A stretch of 64,000 bases of DNA from the NCBI GenBank assembly GCA_029582265.1, contig CM055817.1, positions 22,822,161-22,886,160 of the forward strand, given 5' to 3'. This stretch comes from Zoroaster sp. YZ-2022 (taxonomy: Eukaryota > Echinodermata > Asteroidea > Forcipulatida > Zoroasteridae). Below the pieces are notes generated by a model. It was not told the origin of the DNA. It did not search any database and saw only the letters and a list, made by a program, of their open reading frames with translations. The position numbers and the translations under genes were made by a program. Below, one piece after another: positions 33,382-44,965 of the stretch (its first letter is position 1; each line of letters opens with the position of its first letter).

Positions 33382-35406
33382 ATGGTGACTTCATGTGTTG
33401 TGTCGGACTGTCAGAATAGGCAAGGAGAAACCATAAGTCATATTATCGTTTTCCCAGCGATCCCAAACGGAGAGCAAAATGGACTGCAGCGCTGAAGAAA
33501 CCGTTGGAGTGGCAGCCGACGAACAGCAGTCGTGTATGCAGTGATCATTTCATCTCAGGTAGGAAGGCAAACCCGTACGTATCTTTCCTTTCTCCATTTC
33601 ATGACCTAGGCCCTAAACAAAGTTAGCAGAAAGCCAAAAACAACTCTGTAGGACTACACATGTATCATAAATACTTATAGTTTATCGTTAGTGCCTGCAT
33701 TTTGGCCCAGCATGGATATCTTCATTTAGTTATTATATTAAAAGCAGTGCCTACAATTACAAAATACAAAAACAGTTTTTCATACAATTAAAGTGAAAGT
33801 GTGAATTTCACTCATCATCAGTTGATTGAATTGGACAGCAACTAATGTTAGTCCTCTTACAGTCTTAGTTTTCTTACACTAGTAATACAGTGAAGTGTGT
33901 CATGTGCATGGACTCTTTTGCAAGCTCAAAAAAGAGACAAAAATGGATGGAAAACATTGGGAAAGACTTGCATTTGGCAATAATAATGAATGGTGAATAA
34001 TGAAACATTTCTCTCTCATCGATCTTATGAGAGAGGTTGACTTAAAACTAACAACTTTCATTTGGAAAAATGGGTTAAAATTAGGGTTTTGAATTTGTTT
34101 CAAGTTAAATCGTAGACTTGAGAAAAGAGTTCAGTTCGTGTCAAAACAGATGCTACAAATACATTATCCAATCCATAAACGCTTAACTTATTCCTGCATA
34201 CTTATGTCTTATATTGTATGTTTATTCTAGGAGCCAAGAGCGATGATCTGTTGTCACCAGACTACACGCCATCAGTGTTCGACTGTTTGACTTCTCCCAA
34301 GAAAAGACAAGTAGAACATTCACTTCAAACGTACCTCAGGAGGAGAGATTCCAAAAAGAGGAGAAAAGAAGCGAGTGCAAGATGTGAAGCAGCACAAGGC
34401 TTGGTGAATTTGTCACGTTCAGACGCCCCTGCAACATCCACTACTTGTACTGCAACATCAACACAAGAACTTAGCTCCTGCACAATTTCAAATCAACGTG
34501 AAGTACAAACATATCTTGGATTTGCTGACATTGCTACTCTAAATGATGAATGCCAGGCTTTACGTAGTGAAAATGCTTTACTCAAGACCAAGATCGCAAA
34601 ACTTTCCATTGATGAAGATTCTTTTCAGAACAGTGATAAAAAAGTGAAAACTTTAACTGGTCTGTCTTCATTTCATGTCCTCACAGCAATACTGGCTCTT
34701 ATATCTGTTCATTTGAGACCTTCAAAATCTTTATCTAATTTTCAGCAGCTACTGATGACATTAATGCGTTTACGTTTTAATATGAACACTCAATATATTG
34801 CATTTATTTTTGATATTCATACATCAACTGTATGTCGTATTTTCTAAATGTATTAAATTTGCTGTACACACAGCTTGTCCCATTGACTGTATACTGGCCA
34901 GCAAGGGAAGAATTAAGAAAAACAATGCCAAGAAGTTTTAAGGAGAAATTTCCAAAGTGTTCAAGTATTATAGATTGTTTTGAAGTTTTTATTGAGAAAC
35001 CCTCTTCACTTTCTGCCCGATCACAAACATATTCACATTACAAAGCTCACAATACAGTTAAGTATTTGATAAGTATTTCTCCCAAGGTACAATTACTTTT
35101 ATTTCTAAGGGTTGGGGAGGCAGGACAAGTGACAAAGAATTAACTGAAAAGTGTGGTTATTTAAGGAAACTGTTGCAAGGTGACACTGTCTTGGCTGATA
35201 GAGGGTTTGACATGCAGGACACATTTGGTACATATGGTGTTGAATTACAAACTCCATCATTCACTAAAGGCAAGCAACAGTTAAGTGCCATGGAGGTTGA
35301 GACAACTAGAGTTATTGCCTCTGTTCGCATACATGTGGAGAGAGTAATTGGTGTAGTAAGGCAGAAATTTACCATGTTGGAGGCGACCATACCTATTACC
35401 CTTTAA
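33382..35406 (+). pseudogene. ISL2EU transposase: THAP plus DDE domain, several frameshifts
   Basis: Exon 1 (33382-33558) encodes a THAP zinc finger: MVTSCVVSDCQNR, then after a one-base frameshift near 33440 YYRFPSDPKRRAKW and VCSDHF, ending at donor TCAG|GTAGGA. Exon 2 starts at 34231 (phase 1, acceptor TTCTAG) with a basic stretch, a coiled coil and LTGLSSFHVLTAIL. Frameshifts near 34840 and 35083 break the catalytic part. The DDE_4-type catalytic residues remain: IIDCFEVFIEKP (D), LADRGFD (D), RIHVERVIG (E). THAP binds the transposon ends and DDE cuts and joins. This copy should not make a full enzyme unless the indels are assembly errors. Confidence 0.85.
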
Positions 35407-36578
35407 AAAAAAGATAATACTTATGATGTAACTACTCTTGACAAAATTGTTCATGTGTCATGTGCTCTTGTCAATACTTGTAAATCAGTCATTCCCCCCG
35501 ATTAAAGATTGGACCTGTGCTTTATTTGAGGTAATAGGACTAAATATTACAACCCAAACCAATTTAAAGGGAATGTACAGTATACAAATTAAAATCGAAA
35601 TCATTTCAAAACTATCAAATAAATATCCAAAAAGCTCACTTATTCATTGTAAATGAGCACAAGTACTTATCAAGAAAAATATCTTTGAAAAGCTCTCATC
35701 TTTTAAAAGCTCATGAAGATAAGGGATTGTTGAGTAGAATAATAAGAAGTTTCTATGAACTTTATGCTCAATATGAAATTATTTTAAAGACTAACTAGGT
35801 ACTGTGCGATGTTTTCTAAAGACAGCAATATTTTTCTGAAACGAACATAAATTCGAACACTTCCAAAACATTAATGTTAACTTAAAAATATGGATCCACC
35901 ATTGGTAATGTCATCAAACAGTTGAATATTTATTTTTCTGTTTTTACCCTAGTATTAAATTGTGGAGTAGGCACCATTTTCTGTAAATCAAACCAGATAT
36001 CCATTCACTTTTCTAAAATATTCAATTCAATCAATTCATTTATTCGTCATGCCAGCATGAAAATCATTTCCTCAGTTTGCACATAAGAAAATTAATACAC
36101 ACTATTATGTTTAAAAAAATTAAAATTGTAATTATTAAAAATTATTCCATATTATACATATTGAATTTGTTTTAATGTTTAGAAGGGCATCTACAGATAT
36201 ATGAAAAAGTTGTTTAATATTTCATGTGAACATTTACTGAACAACTTCCTTTAATCTGATTCAGATTTATAACTGTGAATGCTGTGATTTATATACCTGT
36301 AGTACAGTCAGAAACTGACTAATGATTGTTTCAGCTGAGATTTGTGCTCTAGTTTAAAAGGAAATTTTGCTGAAAATAAATTTACAAAGACTCATCACAA
36401 AACACATAATATTGCCTTCATTTTGTCTCTTTGTCTTATTTATACTACATATCTATTTATATCAAGAGTTAGATCTCTGGTAAATATGCATGTAGCTCTA
36501 TGGTCTTTAGTAACAAAGTCTTGGTCACTGACCTGTGGAATGTTTAGATATTATACAAATATTTTGTTAAATATACAA
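35407..36578. other. ISL2EU interior between the two genes
   Basis: AT-rich, with remnants of the transposase 3' end to about 35530. No further feature seen. Confidence 0.55.
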
Positions 36579-39420
36579 CTATTCCTCTTGTTTTCTACAA
36601 TCTGTACAGAACCACTTGCGCTTTGGAACAACTTTTAATTTAACACAGCACATATGGAACTTTTTTATTTGACATTTAACAGAATAACATGAGACAAGTT
36701 GTGCTTTCAAATCTGCTCGTCTGCAGTAACACCACACTGTTGGCTGACCTTCGTTTCCAAAAGTAGCACTTGTACATGTAGCTGAAGTTAATGAATTCTG
36801 CACAGCTAAAGGGTTAGATCGTGTGAACCATTTTCCAATTACTTCACGCAAGATGCAAACCCTATAAAAAGAACAGACCTTTTCCAGTACACCTTGAAAG
36901 AAATTTGCATTAAATGCTATCCTTTGTATGTATATTTGTGATGGAGTCCACACAACAAAATCACAGTATTTCCTTTTGGTTGAATAGAGTTGAGTTTGAA
37001 CTTGATAATAATACTGATGATTTTCCTTCAGTTGAATACCTTTGTCAGACATGGATAAACAAAATGATGGGTCAGCACATGCAGTCTCCATCAGAACATC
37101 CTTTTTGCAGTAAGGACATTTGAACTCCAATACACCATCACCACAGCAGTCACAATGTACAAGGCCATCTGGTGTAGCTCCAATGAAGGGTGTATCTGGA
37201 TTGATGAACAACCCAGCATCTTTGATAGTGAAGGATGAATGATTCGATGTGGTGACTTTGAAATACTCTTCCCTTGCAGTGCGCTCATGATCACATCCCC
37301 ATCTGTGCAAAAACAATATAACACATCCATGGGCTGCCGAGTATGAATCACAAATAAGTAACAAATCTTTCATGAAAATATTGAGCCAGTGTGCGAGAAC
37401 AGGACTTTGGTGTGTTAGACAAGTCATTTTCTGTGTTATAAACAGCAAACATGAAGTGCATCCAACAAGGATGAAGTGTTATGTTGTAGTATGTCTGCCG
37501 CAGATTTACATCAAACTTTGCATCACATTTTGTTCTTGAACTCTCAAGCACTTATCCCAAAAAGCCCTGCTGGACCTTAAAATAAGATTACATGTAATGG
37601 TTGAGAAAGCCTGAAAGGTTACGTATATATTAGTAAGAACTAACCTTGTTGCTGATGTTGCAAACTTGTAAGCATCCGGGTAGCATATTCGTTTGATTAG
37701 TGAAACCGATGGTTTGTTTATGCTCGTGTGTGCCGCTGCTTTCATGTTGGATGCAGTTATCCGTCCTGCTCTCTGTTGGAACCAAATAGGGGACTTGGAT
37801 TGCATCTGTGTAGCTTGCTCAAGTATGACAGCCTGTAAGTAAGATATGATTAATGAACAATGTGCATCCATTAGTATACCTGTAGGCCAACTGAATATTC
37901 ACCAACTTAAACGACTTCTAATGATAACAAACAAAATCAATAAAAAATATAAATTTGCATAATTTATATCCTTTTTGTGATAGTAAATCTTAATTTTCAA
38001 GCCTTTGAAATCTAAATTTGTTGTTGAATTGTTTTGAAGAGTCACACAAAGTTACACTTTCACGTTTATATTAAAGGTAAATAAGCTTATAACTTAACAT
38101 GAAGCTTACTTAATAACTTGATTCAAAGATAGTGAGTGTACACGTAAATACTGCACGTAATGCCATTATTACCAATGTCAAATATCTCACCTGTTCATCA
38201 GTTATGCTTAGTCTTGACAGCACCTCGTCTGCTTTATCCCCCAATTCCTTGTAATCAAGACTCAAGTTTTGTGGTTTGTAGCAGGTCATTACAGATAATG
38301 GCAGTGAATGTAACTTTGGTAAAAAGTCAATGCTATATTGTGGGAGAGTTGACAAAAAAGTACTTTTGCACCACTCTTATACAAGGCCTCATAGAACACA
38401 TCTCTGGTATGTGATGAAGGTGGAGGTAGTTTATTTGAAGGTTTTGCAGATGACTTTGAATCTGTAGATGGTTCTTTCAATTTGGTTTCGGGCCTTGAGA
38501 AATCTATATCAGTGGCAGGAGCACATTTAACTTTGGTTTTGGATGAACCAGGATCCAACCAACTGCATGGTAAATCTGTACAAGAAGTCCTCACTCTCGA
38601 TCTGACAGTTGCCTCGACAGCAAATAGTACAGCAGTTATGTGGGAACATGTTTCTCCCATTCCTGCCATACATGTGCAATGTGCTGTTAGTATATCTCCG
38701 TTGTCTTTTGCTGCCACCCATACCTTCAATGGAGCTTCATTTTGCTTCTGAGAATGTCCAACCTGATGGGTAAAATACCGTAAATAAAGACTCTTTGGTA
38801 ACAAATAAATTTAGGAATTTGTTTATAGGAAATAGGCTAATTAAGTTCATCTGTTCATGGACAATCATTAATGTTTAGTTTATTGAAATAATATTCTCTC
38901 ATAAGTTTCAATTGTCCAATACTGCTTAGTGCTATCCAATAAACGTGTCTAAATACTGCTAACGTTAGAACGGTTAGTGCAAGTGCAAATTTAGGCTAAG
39001 TAATTATAGGATAGCTCCGTGTTAAAAGTAAGCCTTCAATTCAACTTCAAGCGACGAACGTGTACTTACGAAAGCCGTCATGACATAATGGCGTCCATTT
39101 GACGATTCCACATCAACACAAGCAATCAGTAGATTTCGAACTAAGCCAGCTGTGAAGTACTTGTACGCATCCAGATTCTTGTAACACTTCAACTCTGACC
39201 CCGAGTAATGAGAAGGCGTGTGTATCAAGTACGTAAAAATGTCAGGGGACTGCACATCAGGAATTTGTTGTGCACTGATTAATGAGGTCATTTTATCCAG
39301 AGGTATGATGTATGGATCACAGAAGCCGCCTATCAATTCAATTTTGTCTACATATCTTGCCCGACTCGCGAAATCTAACTTTTCAGCATATGCCGACAAG
39401 TATGGAGCAAAAGTTGCCAT
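36579..39420 (-). CDS. ISL2EU accessory protein: SWIM finger, YqaJ nuclease, PHD finger (one frameshift)
   Basis: Exons on the minus strand: 39420-39070, 38762-38191, 37832-37645, 37302-36579, with phases 0, 0 and 2 all matching. That is about 611 residues once a one-base loss in an A6/T6 run near 38354 is allowed for. Landmarks: a SWIM finger CTCMAGMGETCSHITAVLFA, then the YqaJ/lambda-exonuclease-like core FQQRAGRITASN, RWGCDHERTAREEY, FIGATPDGLV, LEFKCPYCK, YYYQVQTQL, and a C-terminal PHD-like finger (CYCRR, CCVK, WFCTDCRK). D in ATPDG and E-x-K in LEFKCP are the metal-binding residues. In the family this exonuclease is thought to assist transposition or repair. Confidence 0.85.
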
Positions 39421-39586
39421 CTTTCATGTAAAGCTTGTGCGCTAGTATAAGTACATAAAGTTCCATTTAACGTCTTTGACCTCAGAAAATTGCATAGGCA
39501 TACATGCAAATTTCTTGCGCGGTTGCCTACCAAGATGGCGGATAAAGAGTCCGCATGTGGCTGGTGACGTCAGGCGCAAAACCTTA

Positions 39587-42500
39587 ATACACCTTTGGTT
39601 AAAGTCATTATGTTAATTTATACTTGATGAGTATCAAGAAATATGTATAGAAACCAATCTGTAAAAGTTGCAGCTCTCATTCCAAATGTTTTCCTTGATG
39701 AAATGTTCATTAACAAAGCATATAAATACAATAAGTGGCTGAAATTATACATTTTTATATTGATTTTTGTTTTCCTGTTTTCTCTTCAATTAAATCACTT
39801 CAGATTGAATATTTTCTCAAGATAATTGGTACCTTACTAACTTTGATCAAGTCAACTTTTAGATGATAATTTTATAATTGGATAATTACCAAAGGTGTAC
39901 TGCATATACAATTTGCTCAAATAATAATAATAAACAGTTTAGATTTGAACAAAATACCATTAAGTCCTTAAAAATGAGAAAAACAAATGATTTGATAACA
40001 TTTCAAATCCATGACTGCTTGCCTAAACAAATTTTTGTTCAGATATTGTCATTTGAACATGAATCTCATTAAATTCCTCATTCATTACCAAGACCAGTTT
40101 GAAAAGAATGACAACAACTAGCTTGGAAAAATTTTAACAATGTAAGCTGTATAACGTTTCATTGACAGCACTGAAGGTGTATTTCATCAGTCAAAATGCT
40201 GTCAATTCATTCAGAGATATCACTCTTAATCCAACTGTTTCAAGGAGTCAGGATTTGTAATCTTAAAAATCAACACATAATAAAATATGGTAAAATATAA
40301 AGATCTTAAAATTGAAATTCAAGATATATTTACAGTTTAATATAATTAAAACGTAAATTTGATTTCAAATGAGATATTTTACAAAATGATTGAAAGAGAA
40401 ACTTGTCCGTTTTTGTTTTTGTTTTTGTTGTTTTTGTTTTTGTTGTTTTTGTTTTTGTTTCTGTTTCTGTTTCTGTTTCTGTTTCTTACCCAAAATTAAT
40501 GTATCCTGCTATTATTATCTAGTCAATGGTTTGAGAAACTACTTGTTTAAACGTAGTTTACTTAATTTCTTGAAGGAAATGGCTAGATATGGAAATTAAA
40601 CAAAAATCTCAATTAATTATGAAATATTTGATCCTATTAATAAGTTTCAGTAATCTAAATTGTAATCTTTATACAGTGAATAAAATAAAGAACAGAAAGT
40701 AACAGTGAATTATTAAAATGTGAAAATCCATGACTGCTTGCGTAAAACTGTTTTTGTTTAGATAATTTCATCTGAACATCAATCTCAATTCCTCATTCAT
40801 TAACAAGACTAGTTTGAAATCAATGATCAAAACTAGTTTAGAAACATGTGCCGAATGTATGCTGTAAAACATTCCATACACATTATTGAATGTCTATTTC
40901 CACAATTATAATGCAACAAAATCTAATTTCAGAGGTTGATAATTTATCAAACACTTTGTCTAGCTGGTTCATTGAGTCAGGATTTTCTTTTTAAATTATC
41001 TAAATCTAAATCATTTTTATATACACAAATCTTCAAAAAGTATTGAATGTTTTGAATAAAATGAATGAAGATATTGATTTCTATACACTATATTCACAAC
41101 AACTTTAATTAAGGTTTTACTTTTGCTTTACAATGAAGTCCTTAAGAATTGAAAAGAAAACAATTAATTGATAAAATATTAAAATCCATGACTGCTTGCG
41201 TAAAACCATTTGTCGTGGTGATATTAATATCAGAACATCAATCTGAATTCCTCATTCATTGCTAAGATTTGTTTCAAATCAAGACAATCCAACTAGTTCA
41301 TTGAGTCAGGATTTGTAATCTAAATTTTCTAAATTTACATGTAGATCATTTTTAATAAAATAAATACATTTATTTATTTGTGTTTTTTTCAACAAGTATC
41401 GAAGGTTTACATTTTGCTTTGTAAATTACAAAGAAGAAAACAAGTTATTTGATAATTTGTGGAGTGTCGTGGCCGAGCGGTCTAGCTTACCGGACTCAAG
41501 TTCTGGTGTTAGCAGCAGAATGTGGGTTCGAATCCCGGCCGTGACACTTGTGTCCTTGAGCAAGACACTTAACCATAATTGCTTCTCTCCACCCAGGGGT
41601 TAAATGGGTACCTGTGAGGGCAGAGTTGGTTGATTAGCCATATATGCGCTGTAATGGCAGCAATTGAGCTGTATACTCCCCAGGGAGCTGAGATGGTTTC
41701 AGGAATGATTTATGAGCCTTATGAGGAGGGGTAATAATATAATGCACCTTGAGCACCACACAGTTGGTGGATACGTGCGCTATATAAGTCCACACATTAT
41801 TATTATTATTATTATTATAATATGTCAAATTAATGACTGCTTGCGTAAAACATGTTTTGTTCAGTTAATTTCATCTGAACATCAATCTGAATTGCTCATT
41901 CATTTCTAAGACCAGTTTGAAATCAATGATCAAAACTAGCTTTGTAATATGTGACTAATGTAAGCTACACAACATTTTATACATAGTCATAATTGATTTC
42001 GCATTTCAACAATTATATGTTGTATGCAACATCACATTATACAGATTGATAATTACACATACCTTTAGTCTGACTGAGTCATTGAGTCAGGATCTGGTAT
42101 CTGAATTATCTTAATCTTAATACGTTTCAGGCACACTTAATCTGATCTCAATTTCCAAATTGTATTTAATGAAAATTAAGTTATTGAATATTTGATGCTA
42201 TTTTCACAATAATCTAAGGTTTGACATTTGCTGAGCAATTTTACAAAGTGCAAATCCATAATTATTTAGAAGAAAAATGAGTAATTGAAAAAAAATCCAT
42301 GACTGCTTGTTTGAAGCCATGTTGTTTTCTTATGATATTATTATCAGATACTGTCCCCACCCCCACTCTGTATTCGTTTTTTATTACAAAAAATACGTAT
42401 TTTTTTATATTTATATGTATTTTTAAATATCCAAAAAATTCAAGTTAATTTTGAAGTGTTTCTTTAAATTTGAGTTTTGTGCAATGCAGTATCAGGGGTA

Positions 42501-42660
42501 TCTGGGCACAAAGACATTGAATTTTCAGAACAAATAAAGTCTAAAAGTCTCATGGGGAGGGTCTGTAAATACACAAGACAATTGTGATCACCATTAACCC
42601 CCCCCCCCCCCCATGGCTACACCTCTGATTGTAGAGTCCATTCAAATGCGTAATAAGTGA
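39587..42660. repeat. unit A 3' block with internal ~450-bp repeats
   Basis: Continuation of the block begun at 32707. The word AATCCATGACTGCTTG recurs near 40007, 40727, 41185 and 42295 with shared context (CATCTGAACATCAATCT, CTCATTCATT), showing an older tandem repeat of about 450-700 bp. A (TTTTTG/TTTCTG)n run is at 40410-40490. It lies downstream of the lectin gene. Confidence 0.85.
41461..41816 (+). mobile_element. full-length tRNA-derived SINE with target duplication
   Basis: GTGTCGTGGCCGAGCGGTCT (A box), GGGTTCGAATCCCGGCC (B box), the family body, GTGCGCTATATAAGTCCACA and a (TTA)n tail. It is flanked by ATAATTTGT (41452-41460) and ATAATATGT (41817-41825). The orthologous site in unit C (near 53628) is empty, so it came after the segmental duplication. 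Confidence 0.92.
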
Positions 42661-42673
42661 TGTGAAAGTAGGT

Positions 42674-43711
42674 TTACAAGACTTCTCTTATTTTCATGCT
42701 GCATTTCTTCAGTGAGTAACTGGGTCCTTTCCATTGTCTCCATTGTATTCCCTGTGTACGTGCCACATCTCCATAATGGTAGTATTTACCATTCAGATGT
42801 GCATGAAAGCAAGCCTTAAACCACCAGGCACCTTCTTTGCGCACTGCACAATTAACTGACCATGCATCATTGTCCTGATCCTTTGTCGTGAATGGACGTC
42901 CGTTGTGCGTTTCCAATGCATCACCTGCTGTACTCTCAGCATCATATGAACCAACATGGAGAGTGTACTTGTCATCTGAAACATTAAACTAACCATAAGC
43001 AGACCAAGCTCTTTGGTTTTCCCAATCTTCCATATCTACTCTCAGTTGCCATTGTCCTGACCCAGTTAGTGTACGTAGGATGTCATTCCCTATCCAAAAT
43101 TCACCAGATGGATTGCCAAACCCTGATTGGTATTCAGTCCAGCTACGATAGAAATTAACGGAGCCATCTTGTCTCCTTTGAAACACGATCCAGCCTCCTC
43201 CGTCCATCTCCATGTCACAGTAACATTTTATCCTATGAGGCAGACCAGCAGGAAAGATAGTGTAGATGCCATTGACATAGTAACCAGCCTGGGATAATAT
43301 CAGACAACTGCTGTAACGTACAGTGTCAGGTGCTGAAAATGAAGGAGTGTCCAAGTTATCGTCGTAGTAGGCACTTTGTTTCAACTCAACAAAGTCAGCA
43401 GGGTAGTGAGCTCTGGTGGCATTATTCAATGCACAAACATGGTTACTTGTGTGATAGTTGAATGATGCACACTGTGGATTCATAGAGCAGTCTCGTCCAC
43501 AGATCACAGGAGAAGATACAGTCTTCCACTGAAATGCATGACTCAGTAAGGCTCGGTTGTTGGCTGGATTCAAATTTGAAGTGAACCGTTGTGGACACTC
43601 ACTCTGACAATGATGTATCAAGCAAGTCAGAAACAAGGTTGCTATGATAACTTTCATGATGAAGGTAGCTGTATCAATGACTTCAGATATCTGAAATGAG
43701 TTGGTCTTCAT
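42674..43711 (-). pseudogene. PAN + fibrinogen-domain lectin copy 1 (nonsense codon)
   Basis: Same plan as the intact copy at 47425: signal peptide, PAN/apple module from ECPQRF, fibrinogen-related domain from SSCLILSQAG. One in-frame TAG at 42989-42991 replaces the Gln in WSAYGQ. The frame then continues undisturbed to SLKKCSMKIREVL, keeping the DQDND calcium site and the NCAV...GAWWF...C..AHLNG pocket. If the stop is real the product lacks the ligand-binding third. Readthrough or a sequencing error cannot be excluded. Intronless. Most likely a young pseudogene. Confidence 0.85.
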
Positions 43712-44965
43712 TCTGGAGATGTCTGATTATTTCAAAGGTATCAAAGATGGTTGAGATGTAGTAGTAATATCTAAGTCATCCACAGTCAAGAATTTCTAAG
43801 TCTTTAGTAATACCTTCTCTGACTGCAGTATATTGACGTTATTACTGGTACATGTATCTTACCGAAGTGATGAGCGCTCAGTCAATGGAATTTGCTATCA
43901 TGAAGTCGGTGTTGTTGATCATGGCAAGATAAGGGTTACCCATAGTAACGGGTAAACAGAGATACTGTGTAGCATTATGATTGGTTGCTGATGGTTTAGG
44001 TTGATAATGAAATGAATATTCAGTGCGTTTCTCATCATCAAGCAAGTCTAGCGCTAAGCTTCACTGCATCATATTATTGCCATCTGTATAAATGGATCCA
44101 TCAATAGCATCCATTAAGCCATGAAACTTATTAAATATACAAGTATTTATGCATTTTTAACGGCTGCCTTTGTGATTACCCATAGTAACAGGTAAACAGA
44201 GATACTGTGAAGAATTTGATTTGGTTGCTGATGGCGTACATGTAGGTTGATAATGAAATTTAATTCATTATTGGGTGATATCATCAAGCTACACATAAGT
44301 CAGCTCCACTGTATCAGATTATTGACATATTAATAAATGGATCCACTGTGCCATCTTGATAGCGTCAGTTAATTAGCCATGAAAATTATTAACACAATTT
44401 AAGTATTTTGTAACAGTTGCCTTGGTGGTCCAAATGGTTACCCATAGCAACAAGGTAAACAAAGATATTGTGTAGCATTTGAATTGGTGGCTGATGGTTT
44501 CGGTTTATAATGAAATTAAAATTCATTACGTTTCTCATCATCAAGAAAGTCTAGCACTAAGTTCCATTGCATCAGATTATTGACATATTAATGAATGGAT
44601 CCATTGTGTCGCCTTGATGGCGTCAGTGAAGCCATGAAACTTATTAAATCAATTGAAGTATTTTATAACGGCTGTCTTGGTGTTATTACATTGACTCTTT
44701 GGCAGTCGAGTCATTGCCCATGGACAATTTAAGTCAGTGCATACCAATGTCTGATATTGCGGTATCCACACTTACATGTAAGAACCATCAGATATGTTCA
44801 CAAACGATTCTATCAGTGCTTCAGCTTATTTCATGGTGGAATTTTTAGGAGAAAATATAAATCATTTTTACACACACAAAAATCTAAAAAAGATTTAAAA
44901 TCTTTGTTTCAAATTATTGTAAATATTGATTTTTTAATGGTATTTTCAGAACCATGAAATTCATC
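43712..44965. repeat. upstream region of lectin 1, tandem ~250-bp blocks
   Basis: The conserved upstream block (CCTTCTCTGACTGCAGTATA near 43814) is followed by three copies of a 240-262 bp unit starting at TTACCCATAG (43937, 44176, 44438). Both are shared with the other units. Confidence 0.8.

Larger units (their letters stand above)
32963..39586. mobile_element. ISL2EU-type DNA transposon, 6624 bp, AT target duplication
   Basis: Inverted ends TAAGGTTTTGCGC...TGACGTCA extend about 65 bp inward with indels through CGCCATCTTGGTAGGCAA on both sides. Three uninterrupted copies of the target (near 45197, 51868 and 63699) read CCCCAATACACC. Here it is CCCCAAT|TAAGG...CCTTA|ATACACC, so AT was duplicated. 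Inside are a THAP-DDE transposase gene (+) and a SWIM-YqaJ-PHD gene (-) arranged tail to tail, the published plan of eukaryotic ISL2EU elements. Confidence 0.92.

Noticed and set aside
41461..41545. tRNA gene candidate
   Set aside because: A and B boxes present but followed by the SINE body and flanked by a target duplication. It is the head of a SINE.
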